NCBI GenBank assembly: GCA_025349905.2
Contig: MU624561.1
Coordinates: forward strand, 1 to 56,914
Direction of reading: 5' to 3'
Origin: Blastocladiella britannica
Taxonomy: Eukaryota; Blastocladiomycota; Blastocladiomycetes; Blastocladiales; Blastocladiaceae
Length of the DNA: 56,914 nucleotides
Shown: positions 10,071 to 22,119 of the stretch, piece by piece
Layout of the letters: each line of letters opens with the position of its first letter
Position numbering within the stretch: the stretch's first letter is position 1
Program-made: the position numbers and the translations under genes
Notes under the pieces: generated by a model
Told to the model about the DNA's origin: nothing
Database searches by the model: none
Seen by the model: only the letters and a program-made list of their open reading frames with translations

Positions 10071-13000
10071 ATGGCATTCGGAACCAAACTCCAGCTACCT
10101 CAAATCACGCGACGGGTCTCGGGCGTAACCAAATCGTCGTTTGCGGAACGTCAAATCAGTGTGAACCGCCCGCTGGTACCCGAAGCGCTCGACGAGAGAG
10201 GCGACCCGAAACTCGCGTACCCGAGCAACGAAGTGGTCACTTCCAAGTACTCGCTGGTCTCGTTCTTGCCGAAAAACCTGTTTGAGCAGTTTCGACGGCT
10301 GGCCAACATTTTTTTTTTGGTGCTCATTGTCCTGCAACTGTTTCCGCAATTCACGACCGTGGACCCGTTTATTGCCGCACTTCCGACCATCATTATCGTG
10401 CTGGCAACGGGAGTCAAGGACGGGTTCGAAGATCTCAAGCGCCATAATACCGACAACCAGGTCAATAACCGCAACGTGTACACTCTGTCGCACACGGGAT
10501 GGGAGAACGTTAATTACTCGACGATTGGGGGGCGACGGCCGTGGTGGCGTGTTGACTTGAGCATTCGCGCATGGATCATTGCGGTGCAGAGCCGCCGGGG
10601 GAGTGGCAAGGGACCGGTGCTTCCGGTTGCCACCACGCCACCATTGTCGACGGCAGGATCTCCTGTCAAGGGAGGTGTTGCGATCGAGCTTCGTGAAACG
10701 GCCCGCAACAGCGGCGGCAGCAAGTCCAAGGATGGCAGCACGAGCTCGCACGATCGTAAAGAATCGGTCGCGTCCGAGGCGGCCGATGACGCCATGGTGA
10801 CCGTCAAGCTTCGTGGCGACGAGTCCGAAATGCACCCGACAACGCACATGGACGGCGACGACGACGCAACGCCGCCAACAGATCCAGCTGACCCATCAGC
10901 GGCGCTGGCAGCAGGCAACGATCCAACCCAGTTCATGGACCCATGGGCGCCGACCAAGTGGCGCGACTTACGGGTCGGCGACTTTGTGTTTCTGCGCAAC
11001 AACGAGTTCATCCCTGCCGACGTGGTGATTGTGTCCACGTCCGAGCCCGACTCGGTGTGCTACATTGAGACCAAGAACCTGGACGGCGAGACCAACCTGA
11101 AGGTGCACAAGGGCATGCCGGAGACCGCGCACGTGCGCACCCCACGGGACTGCCAGGACTTGCACATGGTGGTCGCGTGCGAGGTGCCCAACAACTCCAT
11201 GTTCACGTTCCGCGGGAGCGTGGTGTTGGAACGGTTGGGCCCACATGCGCCCGCCGACGGCATCGACGCCGGCTTACCGCGTAAAGTTCCGCTGTCCATG
11301 AACGGCGTGCTGCTCCGCGGGTGCGTGCTGCGCAATACTGCGTGGGTGATTGGCGTCGCCGCATACACTGGATCGCAGACGAAACTGCAACTCAACTCGG
11401 GCGAGACGCCGTCCAAGCGATCCATCATTGAAAAGAACATGAACCCGCAGATCATGATTAACCTGGCCATCATGGCGATCATTTGCATTGTGTGTGCGGT
11501 CGCTGGCATCTTTTGGGCCCGATCGTTTGGTGGAACGCTCCCGCCTTACCTCCCACGAGATGATTCTGGATCCTATGATGCTGGATACGAGGCATTTATT
11601 GCTTTTTGGTATACATTCTTTATTTTCAAACTGATGTCGGCTTTGATTCATGCCTCAACATTCCACAGGTCGGCATTGATTGCCTTTCAAAATATCGTCC
11701 CGATCTCACTCTACCTGACGGTCGAGATTGTAAAAACACTTCAGGTACGTACTTCATTTTACACTACACGCCAAAAAGTGGAACTAAAATATGAATTGAA
11801 AAAAAAATGTGTAGGCGTATTTTATCTATTCGGACTTGCAACTGTACTACGAAGAGCTGGACTTGCCATGTGTGCCCAAATCCTGGACGCTCGCCGACGA
11901 CTTGGGCCAAATAGAGTACGTGTTCAGCGACAAGACGGGCACACTGACCCGCAATGTGATGGAGTTTCGTCGGTGCTCCATCAACGGCGTCGCGTACGGC
12001 GCGCCACTCGTGACCTCGAGCAGCCCGACGGCGGCCGGCGGGTACAGCCAGGCGGCGCAGTTTGCACTCCCGGAGACGTACGCGCCTCGGTCGCAATACG
12101 GCGCCCCGCAGCCCAAATTCTACGATGCGCTGCTGTGGCAGGACATGGACGAGGACAATGAGCACGCTCGGATCGTCTCGGAGTTCTGGCGGCTGATTGG
12201 CATTTGCCACACGGTGCTGGTCAGCAAGCCCGATCCGGCCAAACCGTTTGCTATCACGTACAAAGCGCAGTCGCCCGACGAGGCGGCGCTGGTGGATACG
12301 GGGAAAGACGTCGGGTTCACGTTCATTGGCCGGCACATGACGGATATCTTTTTGGACGTGATGGGCGTCGAGGAACAGTACACGCTGCTAGCGGTGCTCG
12401 AGTTCAACTCGACACGGAAACGGATGTCGATTGTGGCCCGGCGGCCCGACGGCGCGATTGTATTGTACTGTAAGGGAGCCGACTCGGTGATTTTCGAGCG
12501 GCTGACGCCCGATACCAACCCGATCGTGCGCGAGGTGACGCTGCAGCACTTGGAGATCTTTGCGGACGAGGGACTGCGCACTCTGTGCTTGGCGTACCGA
12601 ATCATTCCACCGGACGAGTTTCTGGAGTGGATCGAGTTGTACAACGACGCATGCACCACGCTGGACGGTCGCGAGGAGCTGATTGACGCCGCGGCCGAGC
12701 GCATCGAGCAGAACCTCAACTTGCTCGGCGCGACCGCCATCGAGGACAGGTTACAAGACGGCGTGCCCGAGTGTATTCAGACCCTTCGCGATGCTGGCAT
12801 CAAGATCTGGGTCTTGACTGGAGACAAGGTGGAAACTGCTGTTTCTATTGGCTAGTGCGTTGTTCTTGCTTTCGTATATTTTGTTATGCTCACACATTGA
12901 TGATATCAGCTCATGCAACCTGCTATCCAAATCCCTCAACCTGATCATGATTCGAGGCGGGCCAGAGGATCCGGCGGCCGTCATGAACCAAATCAAGCAA

Positions 13001-16000
13001 GCGCTCGACACGTTTTTCATTCGGACCACGCAAGCGGCCGAGCACGGTAAAGGCCAGCTCCGGGGCGAGGACGACGACGTGGACACGGAGCACATGGTCA
13101 ACACGATCTGCGACCACGCGCTCGTGATTGAAGGATCGGCGCTGAAAGTGGCCCTGGAAGAGTCCAACAAGGGCGTGCTGCTGAACCTGGGCTCGCGGTG
13201 TAAAGTGGTGGTGTGCTGCCGCGTGTCGCCGTTGCAAAAGGCGCAAGTGGTGTCGATGGTCAAGCACGGACTGAACACAGTCACGCTGGCGATTGGAGAC
13301 GGCGCAAACGACGTGTCGATGATCCAGGCTGCTCACATTGGTTCGTACAATTGCTTCTATCATCCTGACTACTTTGTGTACTCATACTCTGGAAACTTTA
13401 GGGATTGGTATTGCCGGAGAAGAGGGCTTGCAGGCCGTGATGGCGTCGGATTACGCCATTGCCCAGTTCAAGTACTTGTCGCGACTGTTGCTGGTGCACG
13501 GCCGATGGAGCTACCACCGCATTTCGGAGCTCATTTTCAACTACTTTTGTGCGTTTTTTTTTTCATTTCCACTTTTTGCATTTATCCTTGAACCTGATTT
13601 TGATGTTAAAACAACAGACAAGGACATTATCTTTGTGCTGGTCATTTTTGTTTTCCAGTTCTGGGCAGGATACTCGACGCAGGCACCTTACGAGTTTTCA
13701 TACATGCTGTGCGTCCCTTGATCTCTTGGAACTTCAAAATGTGAGACTCACCATATAATAACATAGATTCTATAACCTGTTCTTCACCAACTGGCCCGTG
13801 ATGGTGATGGGCATCTTTGACCAAGACTTATCGGAGAACATGGCGCAAAAGGTGCCCAAGCTGTACATGTCCGGCATCAAGCAGACGCTGTACACCCCAC
13901 AACGGTTCTGGATGTACATGACCGACGGGCTGTACCAAGCGTTAGTGTGCTATTTCATCCCCTACGGAATCTACTGGAACTCGACCGCGTCCACACCCGG
14001 CGGCGGCCCGCCCAGCATTTACGAAATGGGCACCACCATGGCGGTCGCATCGATCGTGTCGGCCAATCTGTACGTGGCGCTCAACACGCGCACCTGGACG
14101 TGGCTCAACCACGTCGCCCAGTGGATCGCCACGTTTGGGGTGTTGTTTGCGTACTTGGCAGTGTACATGCGGCTTCCCGACTCGTCGATCTACGGGCTCG
14201 GGGACGTGCTGATGCGGTCAGCCCCGTTTTACTTTGGGGTTGTTCTATCGGTGGTCTTGTGCTTGCTTCCGCGGTACGTCGGGCGGTACATTCGGCAAAC
14301 GCTATTTCCCAGGGACGTGGATATCGCCATGGAGGTCGAAAAGTACGGGCTGGACGAAACGCCGCTGTTGCCTGAACGCGCGGTGGTCATGGAACCGTTG
14401 CCCCCACCGTCGGCGCACCCGGACCGGCTGTCGCTCACTATTCCGTCCCCGCGACAAATGGGCACCGTGTCGCTCTCGCAGCAGATGCTGGAGGTGGCGT
14501 CGACGCCGCAGATCATGCAGTTTGCGCACGATTACTTGGGTATGACGACGCCGATTGGAACCACACCGCTCAACTCCTTGGACGCGGCTGTTCCCACTGG
14601 TGGTGACGGTGGACGGGACGACCAAAGTGGCGACATTGAGCTTCCGGACCGTGACGGAGACGACCGCTCGAGCAGCAAGGGAGGTACAAACGACGATATG
14701 AGCCGCGTGCCGTCAGTGGCATCGAGCGACCACCAGAACGGGGGTGCGACAGCAGGTGCAGGTGCCGCTTCAGCGGGGAGCGTCGGGTCCACGTTCAAGC
14801 CCACCAGTTCCGCCAGCATCATGACCCCGGCCTCGGGTCCCATGCAGTCCTCGGCGGCGTCGTCCGCGGGCGGCGGCGGTGCATCGACGCGCGTATCACT
14901 TCTCGAGCTACCCGGACCCGAAACCAGTGGCGGCAGCGGCGCCGGCACATCGGTGGTGGTGTACCCGAATCCGAGCCACGCGCGCACCAAGTCCGGGCTG
15001 CAAATCTCAATTGGCGGCAGTTCTGTGGCTGGCTCCGGCGCTGTCGGCGCGTCGGGCCCGCGTGGAAGTACAGGCGCCGCAATCAACCGCCCGAACCACC
15101 GCCGGTCCGTGACGCTTTCGGGCTCATTTGCCGGCGGCCCGGGCAGCGTGGCCGGCGGCGTAGCGGGTGGGAACGGGTCAGGCGGGATGTCCCCGCGGCT
15201 CGGCCCAACGTCCCATGTGACGCAAATGCAGACGATGCTGGTGACGCGCAACCGCGGATTCTCGTTCTCGACCGACGAGGGGGGCGGGATGCGCAATATC
15301 TTGATGTGCGAATTTACGCCATCCACGCCACGGTCGCCGACCGACTTGGGGATGTCAATGCAGGCGCAGCGGATCGTAAAGGAGCAGGCGAAATCCACCG
15401 CGTCGGACTGGGCACTGTACTCGGGGTACGCGGGATCGGCGGCGACGTCGCCGGCTATTGCGAGCATTGGCGCATTTAGCGGTACCGCGGCAGCCACGAC
15501 GGCGGCCTCTGGGTTGGGCTCAGCTGTCGCTCCATTGGACGCAACCACGGTAGCAGTAGCGGCCGGCGCCGCGAGACGCAAGTTCGCGCTGGGCCTCCAA
15601 ACGTTACCCTCGCAGCACACGCTGCAGCGCGACTCCCCACCGTTATCTGCCCCGGCCACCGATCCGCGGCCGTTGTCGTTTGCAGGTGCGGTGCCATTAC
15701 GATCGCCGACGGTCGCCTCGGACGCCGGACCCAGTGCAGTATTGGGTGTAGCGGTTCCGCCGCGGGTGCGGGACGCCGGCCGCGGGCACATGCGCGCGCA
15801 CTCGACGGGGCAGATGGTGACCCGGGCTGACGCGACGCTCGGAATGCAGTACGGGCTGGCGGTGGATGCGGGCACTGGGCGCGTGATCAGTGTTGGCCAG
15901 ACTGCCGCTGCTGCAACTGCTACTGGTGGGGGCGCGCCAACACCATCATCACGTACCTCATCACCACTGGCCATTTCCACGACGACCGCTGCCCCGTCAC

Positions 16001-16332
16001 CTGTGATTCTGGGCGGAACGCCATTGTCGCCGATCGCATCGTCGCCGACCGGATCGGCATCGGGGACCGCGATCCCGACTCTCACTACTACAACTACGAG
16101 CCCGCGCAGTCCCTTGTCGCCTGGTACTTCTCCCGGCGGAAGCGATCGGGTTCGCACGCCACGGCCGATGTCGGCTCTTCGGCACACGGTCGCGACCAAC
16201 GAGGACGATGAGGATGACGATGACGAGGAAGCAGCTGCGTTCTCGGACGCGGTTCAGGAGAGCATCGCTGCATCATTACCGACAGTGACTATTACCCCTG
16301 GGACACCGGCCTCGTCGATCCCTCCACCGTAA
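10071..16332 (+). CDS. P4-type phospholipid flippase, Dnf1/2-like, with very long C-terminal tail
   Basis: Exons 10071-11608, 11669-11744, 11815-12854, 12910-13340, 13402-13548, 13618-13708 and 13767-16332; 1962 residues with all phases consistent. Family marks in order: TM1-2 with the N-terminal PKNLFEQFRRLANIFFL and DGFEDLKRH patches, the A-domain DGETNLK, the phosphorylation motif FSDKTGTLTRN (Asp phosphorylated), the nucleotide-binding-domain KGADSVIFERL, the hinge GDGANDVSMIQAAHIG continuing across an intron into IGIAGEEGLQA, and the last six TM segments ending near 14290. P4-ATPases move aminophospholipids from the outer to the inner leaflet, usually with a CDC50 subunit, which is not in this window. 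A linker of ~130 residues rich in Ser/Asp/Thr (10600-10940) and a C-terminal tail of over 600 disordered residues make it much longer than the usual ~1300-1500. Confidence 0.93.
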
Positions 16333-16394
16333 AAAAAAAAAATAGAATGATTCATTTTCAGACCACCAGCAGCAAAAACGAAAGCAAGGGAGAT

Positions 16395-17041
16395 CTACAA
16401 CTGGGAGATCTTGAACTTGCGCTCCATGGCGTCGTGGAAGTTGACGTCGGGCATTTCGTCGCGATCTGTCCATTCGAAGTATATGAGTTGTCGAGCAAAG
16501 CACCTTACTCAAAATACAAAAAAAAAAGACGCATACCGCCAAGAATATCCTCAACGTCAATAGTCAGATCCTTGCCCATGAGCACCTCCATGCCAAGGTT
16601 GTTTGAGCGAAAGATGGGCGACATGGGTTTCTGTGTCATATCATGATCGATCAGGCCAAGTCAGTTAATACCAGTCATCAAGCAAGTCCGTGACCGGAGA
16701 AAAGAATGTACACACGAGAGCAACAAGCGACCGCTCCATCTGCAACCGCAAGGGTGCGTGCAGGCCGTAGACCGACCGCGACAGGGCCAGCGTGCGCTTG
16801 AACGCCAGATCGTCGGCGGCAGCCAAGGGGGCTTGCAGCGGGTGGTGGACCTTCGACTCGTGCTTGACTGAGTGCAGGCCGTGGCGGAACGAGTCGTGCA
16901 CCGCGTACTCGGGGTGCGTGCCCTGGAGGGTGTGGGTGGAGGACGCGGCGGTCGGGTCGGGGGCGAAGCGGAGGGACTGTTTCCCATTATATTTTTAGTA
17001 TGCCCTTGATCGTTTCGTTGTCGTGGAGGTCCTCGTACCAT
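16395..17041 (-). CDS. UMP1: Proteasome maturation factor UMP1/POMP
   Basis: Model (complement): 17041-17039 (ATG only), 16976-16716, 16630-16537 and 16507-16395; 156 residues. The core matches UMP1/POMP closely in pattern: a YAVHDSFRHGLHSVKHE segment, HPLQ, VYGLHAPLRLQMERSLVAL, then SNNLGMEVLMGKDLTIDVED across the third exon, and an amphipathic C-terminus ending in KFKISQL. UMP1 guides beta-ring formation of the 20S proteasome and is its first substrate. In the exon-2 frame there is a stop upstream and no ATG before the acceptor, so translation must start in a separate exon. The best model places an intron immediately after the ATG (ATG, then GTACGA). The neighbour starts 77 bp away on the other strand. 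Confidence 0.82.
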
Positions 17042-17118
17042 GGAGGTTGAATGTGACTGTTTCTTTTTTTCTTCCTTAAAAAAATGAATTGATCAACCAA
17101 AGAAAAAAAGAGAAGAAA

Positions 17119-17271
17119 ATGGCGCTCCCCGACTTTCGCGCCATCTACGCGTCGTTCCGCACCCCGGACCAAGAACGCGCCATCCAGCGCGCGTCCACCC
17201 TCCGGTTTGCCGTATACTTGGCCCTGGCTCTTGCCATGCGCCTGACCCGCCGCACTGCCCTTCTCGATTGA
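17119..17271 (+). CDS. 50-residue single-TM protein, possible TOM5-like
   Basis: ATG at 17119 opens a 50-residue frame. A polar N-terminal half (MALPDFRAIYASFRTPDQER) is followed by one hydrophobic segment (LRFAVYLALALAMRL) and a short basic end. Size and layout (soluble stretch, C-terminal anchor, positive flank) match small outer-membrane translocase subunits such as TOM5, but the sequence is too short to decide by eye. The start is supported by an A-rich context and by its position 77 bp from the head-to-head UMP1 start. It could also be another tail-anchored microprotein. Confidence 0.5.
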   Translation: MALPDFRAIYASFRTPDQERAIQRASTLRFAVYLALALAMRLTRRTALLD

Positions 17272-17299
17272 ACGAAATAGACATGTTTATATTTTCTCC

Positions 17300-17627
17300 T
17301 TAAGCAATCGTCACCTCCTTGCCCGTCTTCTTGATGGCCTCAAACACCGTCTCCTGCGGCAGGTCGGTCTCCACCACCACCGTCTGCTTCTCGAGCGAAA
17401 TGTCAGCCTTGGACACGCCTATTTCATTCATTTTGTCAGTTTGTTTATAGTTAAATAAATTTATTAAACGTACCCTCGAGACGCTTGAGAGCACGCTCCA
17501 CGGCGCCAGAGCAGCCGGTGCAGGTCATGACAACGTTGAAAGTGTAGGTCTATACATTAATATCTCATGGATTGAGTGAGGTACTTGATCCCTCTTCCTC
17601 TTGAACAAGAGATACACGTACGGCCAT
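17300..17627 (-). CDS. ATX1: Cytosolic copper chaperone ATX1
   Basis: Model (complement): 17627-17622 (codes only Met-Ala), 17549-17474 and 17418-17300; 66 residues. The product is a single heavy-metal-associated domain: the beta-strand TYTFNVV, the Cu(I)-binding loop MTCTGCSGAVERAL with both cysteines, the GVSKADISLEKQTV strand and the FEAIKKTGKEV helix with the loop-5 lysines typical of ATX1. ATX1 carries Cu(I) to the late-secretory Cu-ATPase (Ccc2/ATP7) and protects against oxidative damage. Length equals that of the family. The first intron falls after two codons. Confidence 0.93.
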
Positions 17628-17832
17628 TGTGAAATGTGAATGAAGGTGTTTGTGGGAGCGAAGGAGAAGTCGGACTTGGTGCGGCCGCTGTTCCTCTTTA
17701 TACGATTGCGCCACTCATACATATCCTTTGCATGCAGAAATGAATGTAGCGGACTTCATTTGAATACTTTTGCTTACTCAGCACGACCACAAAATGCCGC
17801 GAGCAAAAACCAAAAAAAGAGACAAAGGGGGA

Positions 17833-20546
17833 CTACGCAGGCGTCCCCGGCCGCGAATCATGGTACGGCACCGGCGGCGGCATTCGTGTCGCCAACCCAG
17901 CCAACGACTTGCTGAGTTCCAAGTCCAAGCTTCCGATCTTAGGGAACGTCCCCGGCACCACCGGCTCCACTCCATCCTCGCCACCGGCAATCGCTTGAGC
18001 GTGGACGCGCGCTTGTGCCGCCCGCAACTTGTTCTCAAACACCGCAAACAGCATTTCGGCCTCTTCCAGGACGGGTTCGGCGGGCACATTGTCGGACATT
18101 TCGTTGGCGAGCTTGAGGATCGAGTCGAACGCGGTGCAGGTGCCCATCACGTCGGCGCGCGCCGTCTCCAGCATCGCCAGGGCCACAAACAACTGGTAGT
18201 CGGGCGACCGCGCGTCCGACAGGCACACATCCCATAGACGCAGCACGTCGGGCATCGAGTACTCACGCTTGAACCAGATCAGGAGCCACCTATTTCTCTT
18301 TTATGTTAGTATGAGGTGGCTGATGTGCAAGAATGAGAACGGCCATACCGGAAAGCAAAGAACATGTTGAGCGCGTCGCACTTGGCCAGGTGCTTGAAGA
18401 GTGGGTAGTCGATAAACTATAACATCAAAAAAAAAAATTGAGGCCATACTACGGGTGCACCGTGAAATAAGAAATATATACCTGCACGAGCGACCGCAAC
18501 GTCGTCAATTGCCGGTGCATCGCCTGCTGGTTCATGTGGAAATTGGTGTGCTACATGCAAAAGAGTCAGTGTACATACATCCAATACCAAAACAAAGGAG
18601 ATGGCATACCACACGCTCCATGAACCCAACAAAGCACCAGAACGTGTCCACCTCGTTCCCGTCGTGCAGCAGCAAAAACACCGACCCGAGATCGCTCATG
18701 CCCTGCACGTACCCGAGCTCGGCCCGGCCCACGTCTTCGAGGTACGCCACGTACGATGCGAGCACGCGCGTGAGCTTGCCCAGGTTCCGGTTAACGTACC
18801 GCGGGTCGCACGCTGCCGCCAATGCCGCGTCGCCGGACCCACGCACGCCGTTCATCAGCACATCCTCTTCGTCCTGGTTGGACGCGAGCGAGTCGTCCTC
18901 GTCGTCGTGGTCCGAGTCGGCGGCTTTGGCGGCAACCATGGCTGCCGCTGCTGCTTGCGCTGCGGCCGATCCGACGGGGAACGAGGCGACCGTGGGCGCC
19001 GCGTAGAACGGGTGGTGGCGGTCGGTGCGGATCACGTCCTTGACGATTCGGTGCCGCCAGTCGTACCACGTCTCCCATTCGGTCGCCGACAGAGTGGCCG
19101 ACGAAAATCCGGACCAGCGCTCCACGAGCGCATCATACGCGGCACTGAAGTTTATGCCGTTAATTGAGGTATTTCTTTTGAGAAATGAATGAAAGGAACA
19201 AACCTCTTATCCCGCATGATGGCCTCGCGCTCGTCCGGGGTAGCGCCCCACGGCAGCACGCCCAAGAGGTACTTGTACACTTGCGGGCGGACGTCCCGAT
19301 CGATACCCTTTTGTGTTTTTCAAAGCAATGAGCAGGAAATCCAAAATGAAAAAAATCAAAGAAAAATCGCACCCCAAGGAAAATCCGCTCCTTCACTTGT
19401 GCCACAATGGCGGAAATATCTAGATCGCGGTTGGCGTCAGGGTCATCGGCGCCCACGTCCTCGGTGGTATCGTTACCGTCAATGGGGATTGACTGGCGGA
19501 ACCCGGACGACTCGTACTGGATCCACATTTCGGCCGAGAGCATTTTGGCCGGCGACCGCTTGGAGACGGGCTTGGGCATGCTCGATGCCGTCTACCAATC
19601 CACTTTCCGAGTGAGTCACATCATTTCAAATGAAGAAAAAGAAACCAAAGACGACGAACCGAAATGACCCCGAATCCGCCCAGATCCGATTCCTCGTCAG
19701 AATCGTCCTCCCACACTTCCGTCGACGACCGGCCTTCCCCCTTCCCCACGGTAACGGAAGCCGCGGCGGCACCTGAAACCCACCGGGCCAAGTATGCCCC
19801 GGCCGCCGGCAACTCGCGTGCCATTTCCTCGAGCGGTGCGCCCGGATGATCTTCGGCGCGGTACGTCGACGACAATGCCTGCACGTTGCGCGGAAGCACG
19901 GGCATCAGCGGCTGCGAGAGCGGGTGGTCGAGCAGCCGTGCCGCCGTCGCCCGCGTCGCTTGCGTGACGTGCGAAAACCGTTCCAATAACGACCAGCCGA
20001 CCTCGCGCACTTGCGCTGATACTTCGGGATCAAGTTGGTCGAGCAAAGCCATGGGGGTCGGGGTTGGGGTCATGGTCCGATGCGATGATGTCGATGTCGT
20101 GGTCGGATCGGGCATCGGCGGGTGGGGTGGTGGAGCGGTCGGTGGGGCCAGGGGCGCGGCAATGGCTTCTTGGTGCTGTTGTTCATGTTGTTGCTGTTGG
20201 TGCTGGTGTTGCTGGTGCTGTTGTTGCTGGTACGCGATGGCAGCGGCGGCCACAGCAGCGGCAGAAGCGGACGAGGCCGAGGAGGGAGGAGGAGGGGATG
20301 AAGTTGCGGCGGGCATAAAGGGGTCAGTCTCGTGCTCGACCATTTCGAAATCGGTATTGTCGCTCAAGTAGGATTGGCTGAGGGGACGGGCGAGGTAAAG
20401 GACGGCTAATGTCGTGAAGATTATAGAGGTGAGAAAATGAGGACTTTAAAAATGAAATGAACGAAAAAGAACAACGCACAGGAAGTGGTGCGCGGCTGCT
20501 GTTGCGATTGGCTTGGAGGTGTGGTCGTCGACGTGGCACTCGTCAT
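17833..20546 (-). CDS. GYP7: Rab GTPase-activating protein, Gyp7/TBC1D15-like
   Basis: Eight exons (complement): 20546-20480, 20405-19660, 19591-19373, 19307-19204, 19144-18610, 18550-18482, 18416-18349 and 18289-17833; 754 residues, phases consistent. The N-terminal part has an Ala/Gln/His-rich disordered stretch, then a region like that before the TBC domain of Gyp7 (LLERFSHVTQATRATAARLL, HPLSQPLMP). The TBC domain carries the entry motif IFLGGIDRDVRPQVYKYLLG, the arginine finger in KDVIRTDRHHPFY, the glutamine finger in YVQGMSDLGSV, and WLLIWFKREYSMPDVLRLWD. Such proteins speed GTP hydrolysis on Ypt7/Rab7, acting on vacuole or late-endosome traffic. A Ser/Asp insert sits between the two fingers. 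The symbol is by similarity; TBC1D15/17 would be the animal counterpart. Confidence 0.9.
20162..20236. repeat. Gln/His codon repeat in the RabGAP gene
   Basis: On the minus strand this is an imperfect CAG/CAA/CAC/CAT run coding for alternating Gln and His in the disordered N-terminal region of the TBC protein. Confidence 0.7.
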
Positions 20547-20708
20547 GCGGCGGCTCTTTCTTTGTGCTTTTTCCTTTTAATTCGAGTGGAAATATGCGTG
20601 CCAAGGAAGAGAAAATGGCCAGGCACATAGTCCACGATGCATGAACCTTAACTAACTTCATAGACGAAAAATATACATCTATTGAAAAATGGAACCAACT
20701 ACCCAGGC

Positions 20709-21485
20709 TCAGTACTGCCGGGCCGCCGACACGTAGAGTGCAATGTACCCGATCTATTAAACATCGACGAAGGTAAGGCCAGTTACTCCAACAAATAAAC
20801 AAAAAGGGAGTCAAAGTACCCAGCCAACAAGACTCGCCCACGACAGGCCAATGGCCAGCCACAGCCGCTGGTAGCGCGAGGACCCGTCCGAGTTGAGCAC
20901 CATGCTGCACGTCACGCTCCCGCTTGGTGCCCGCGGGTTGAAGGTCGCGCGCCACTGATCTGCCGCCCCGCACGTTGCCATCACGCCGGCCGTGGTGTTG
21001 ATGGCCACCACTGAAAATACAGTCTCATTTGAGTAAAAATACAAAAAAAAGGGTGTTGAAAGCAATGTACCAGCAACGGTAATGGCAATCACCGACCCAA
21101 TGGCCGCAAATGCCATGTACCACCGGCGCATGACATTGACGTAGATGTTGTCGGCCAGCCGGCCCGATTTTTCCACGTAAAATTTCAAGCACACCAGCGC
21201 AACCGTAAAGCCCAGAACCACCATGGACGCGTTGATGGATGTCCTGCATCCCGAGTCGTGCGAAAAGAATTCGAGCATGTTGTCAAACTTGTCGCCCGTC
21301 GCGTACAGCAGGCAGATGCTGATGGTGGAAGCGGACGTGAAGGTCGAGTACAAATTGAAGGCCAGCAGGAATGCGACGGTGACGGCCACCACGGTCTGCA
21401 CACCGAGCATCACAAACAGGCCGCGGCCCGAGTGCGCGGTCGCCAGCTCTTGCAGGCGGAGCATGATACGCGTCGTGAGTGTCAT
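20709..21485 (-). CDS. Four-TM membrane protein of unknown function
   Basis: Exons (complement) 21485-21071, 21010-20820 and 20753-20709; 216 residues, phases consistent. Four hydrophobic segments are visible: FVMLGVQTVVAVTVAFLLAF, SMVVLGFTVALVCLKFYV, MAFAAIGSVIAITVAVVA (formed across the first intron) and LWLAIGLSWASLVGWIGYIA (across the second). The loop after TM1 and that between TM3 and TM4 contain paired cysteines and could face outside. The topology resembles MARVEL or SUR7-like families, but no decisive motif is seen. The start lies 45 bp from that of the next gene on the other strand. Confidence 0.65.
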
Positions 21486-21530
21486 TTGTTTTTTTTATAT
21501 TTTCACCGTGAAAGGCAAAGAGATACCAAA

Positions 21531-22076
21531 ATGACAGTACCAAGTGGACGTCCGGCCGTCATTGCCTACCTGCCCGGGCCAGATTCCTTCATGCAGGGCC
21601 TCATTCCACCATCACCGACTGCCGGTCCCGGCGCCCGCTTCGTGGGACTCCCAGCCGCGAACCCGCCTCCGCTAAACGCGTGCTGTGTCGGCGCGGCTGC
21701 GCACGGCGTGCACGACCATGGTCCCGGAGGGAATGATGGCGATGGACCGCTATTCTACGACCTGTCCCTCGTATTCGATGATAATGACGCGTCACAGCCG
21801 ACGCAATGGACCATTCCGGCCGTGTACAAGCTTGCGGGCGATGCAATTGATCTGACACTGCAGTACCCGGACGTGGTCAACAGCGGTAGCAAGCCGGTTG
21901 CGCATGCCGGCTGGACGCTCGAGTTTCGGACCCTTGCGCTGCATGCAGGCAGCGCTGCGGCAGCGCTTGCAGAGCGGTTCTTTCCGCAGCTCTCTGCTGA
22001 CGATGACGGTCTCGTGGTGTGCGTCGGAACGCTGGAGATACAGGTGCCACCGCCGTCCGCAGCATCAACTACATAA
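21531..22076 (+). CDS. Hypothetical 181-residue protein
   Basis: Single exon, ATG in a good context (ccaaaatga). The N-terminus is Pro/Gly-rich with a Cys pair; the C-terminal 100 residues look folded (LFYDLSLVFDDND, WTLEFRTLALHAG, VVCVGTLEIQV). There is no signal peptide or membrane segment, and I do not recognise the family. It faces the four-TM gene across only 45 bp, so the two probably share a promoter. Confidence 0.6.
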   Translation: MTVPSGRPAVIAYLPGPDSFMQGLIPPSPTAGPGARFVGLPAANPPPLNACCVGAAAHGVHDHGPGGNDGDGPLFYDLSLVFDDNDASQPTQWTIPAVYKLAGDAIDLTLQYPDVVNSGSKPVAHAGWTLEFRTLALHAGSAAAALAERFFPQLSADDDGLVVCVGTLEIQVPPPSAASTT

Positions 22077-22119
22077 ATATTTTTTTTTCTTTCGTACTTT
22101 TCTGTTAAAAAATACATAA

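Noticed and set aside
14532..16199. 555-codon antisense ORF over the flippase tail
   Set aside because: It mirrors a GC-rich low-complexity coding exon in which third-position G/C suppresses stops on the other strand. It has no family motif and no intron logic.
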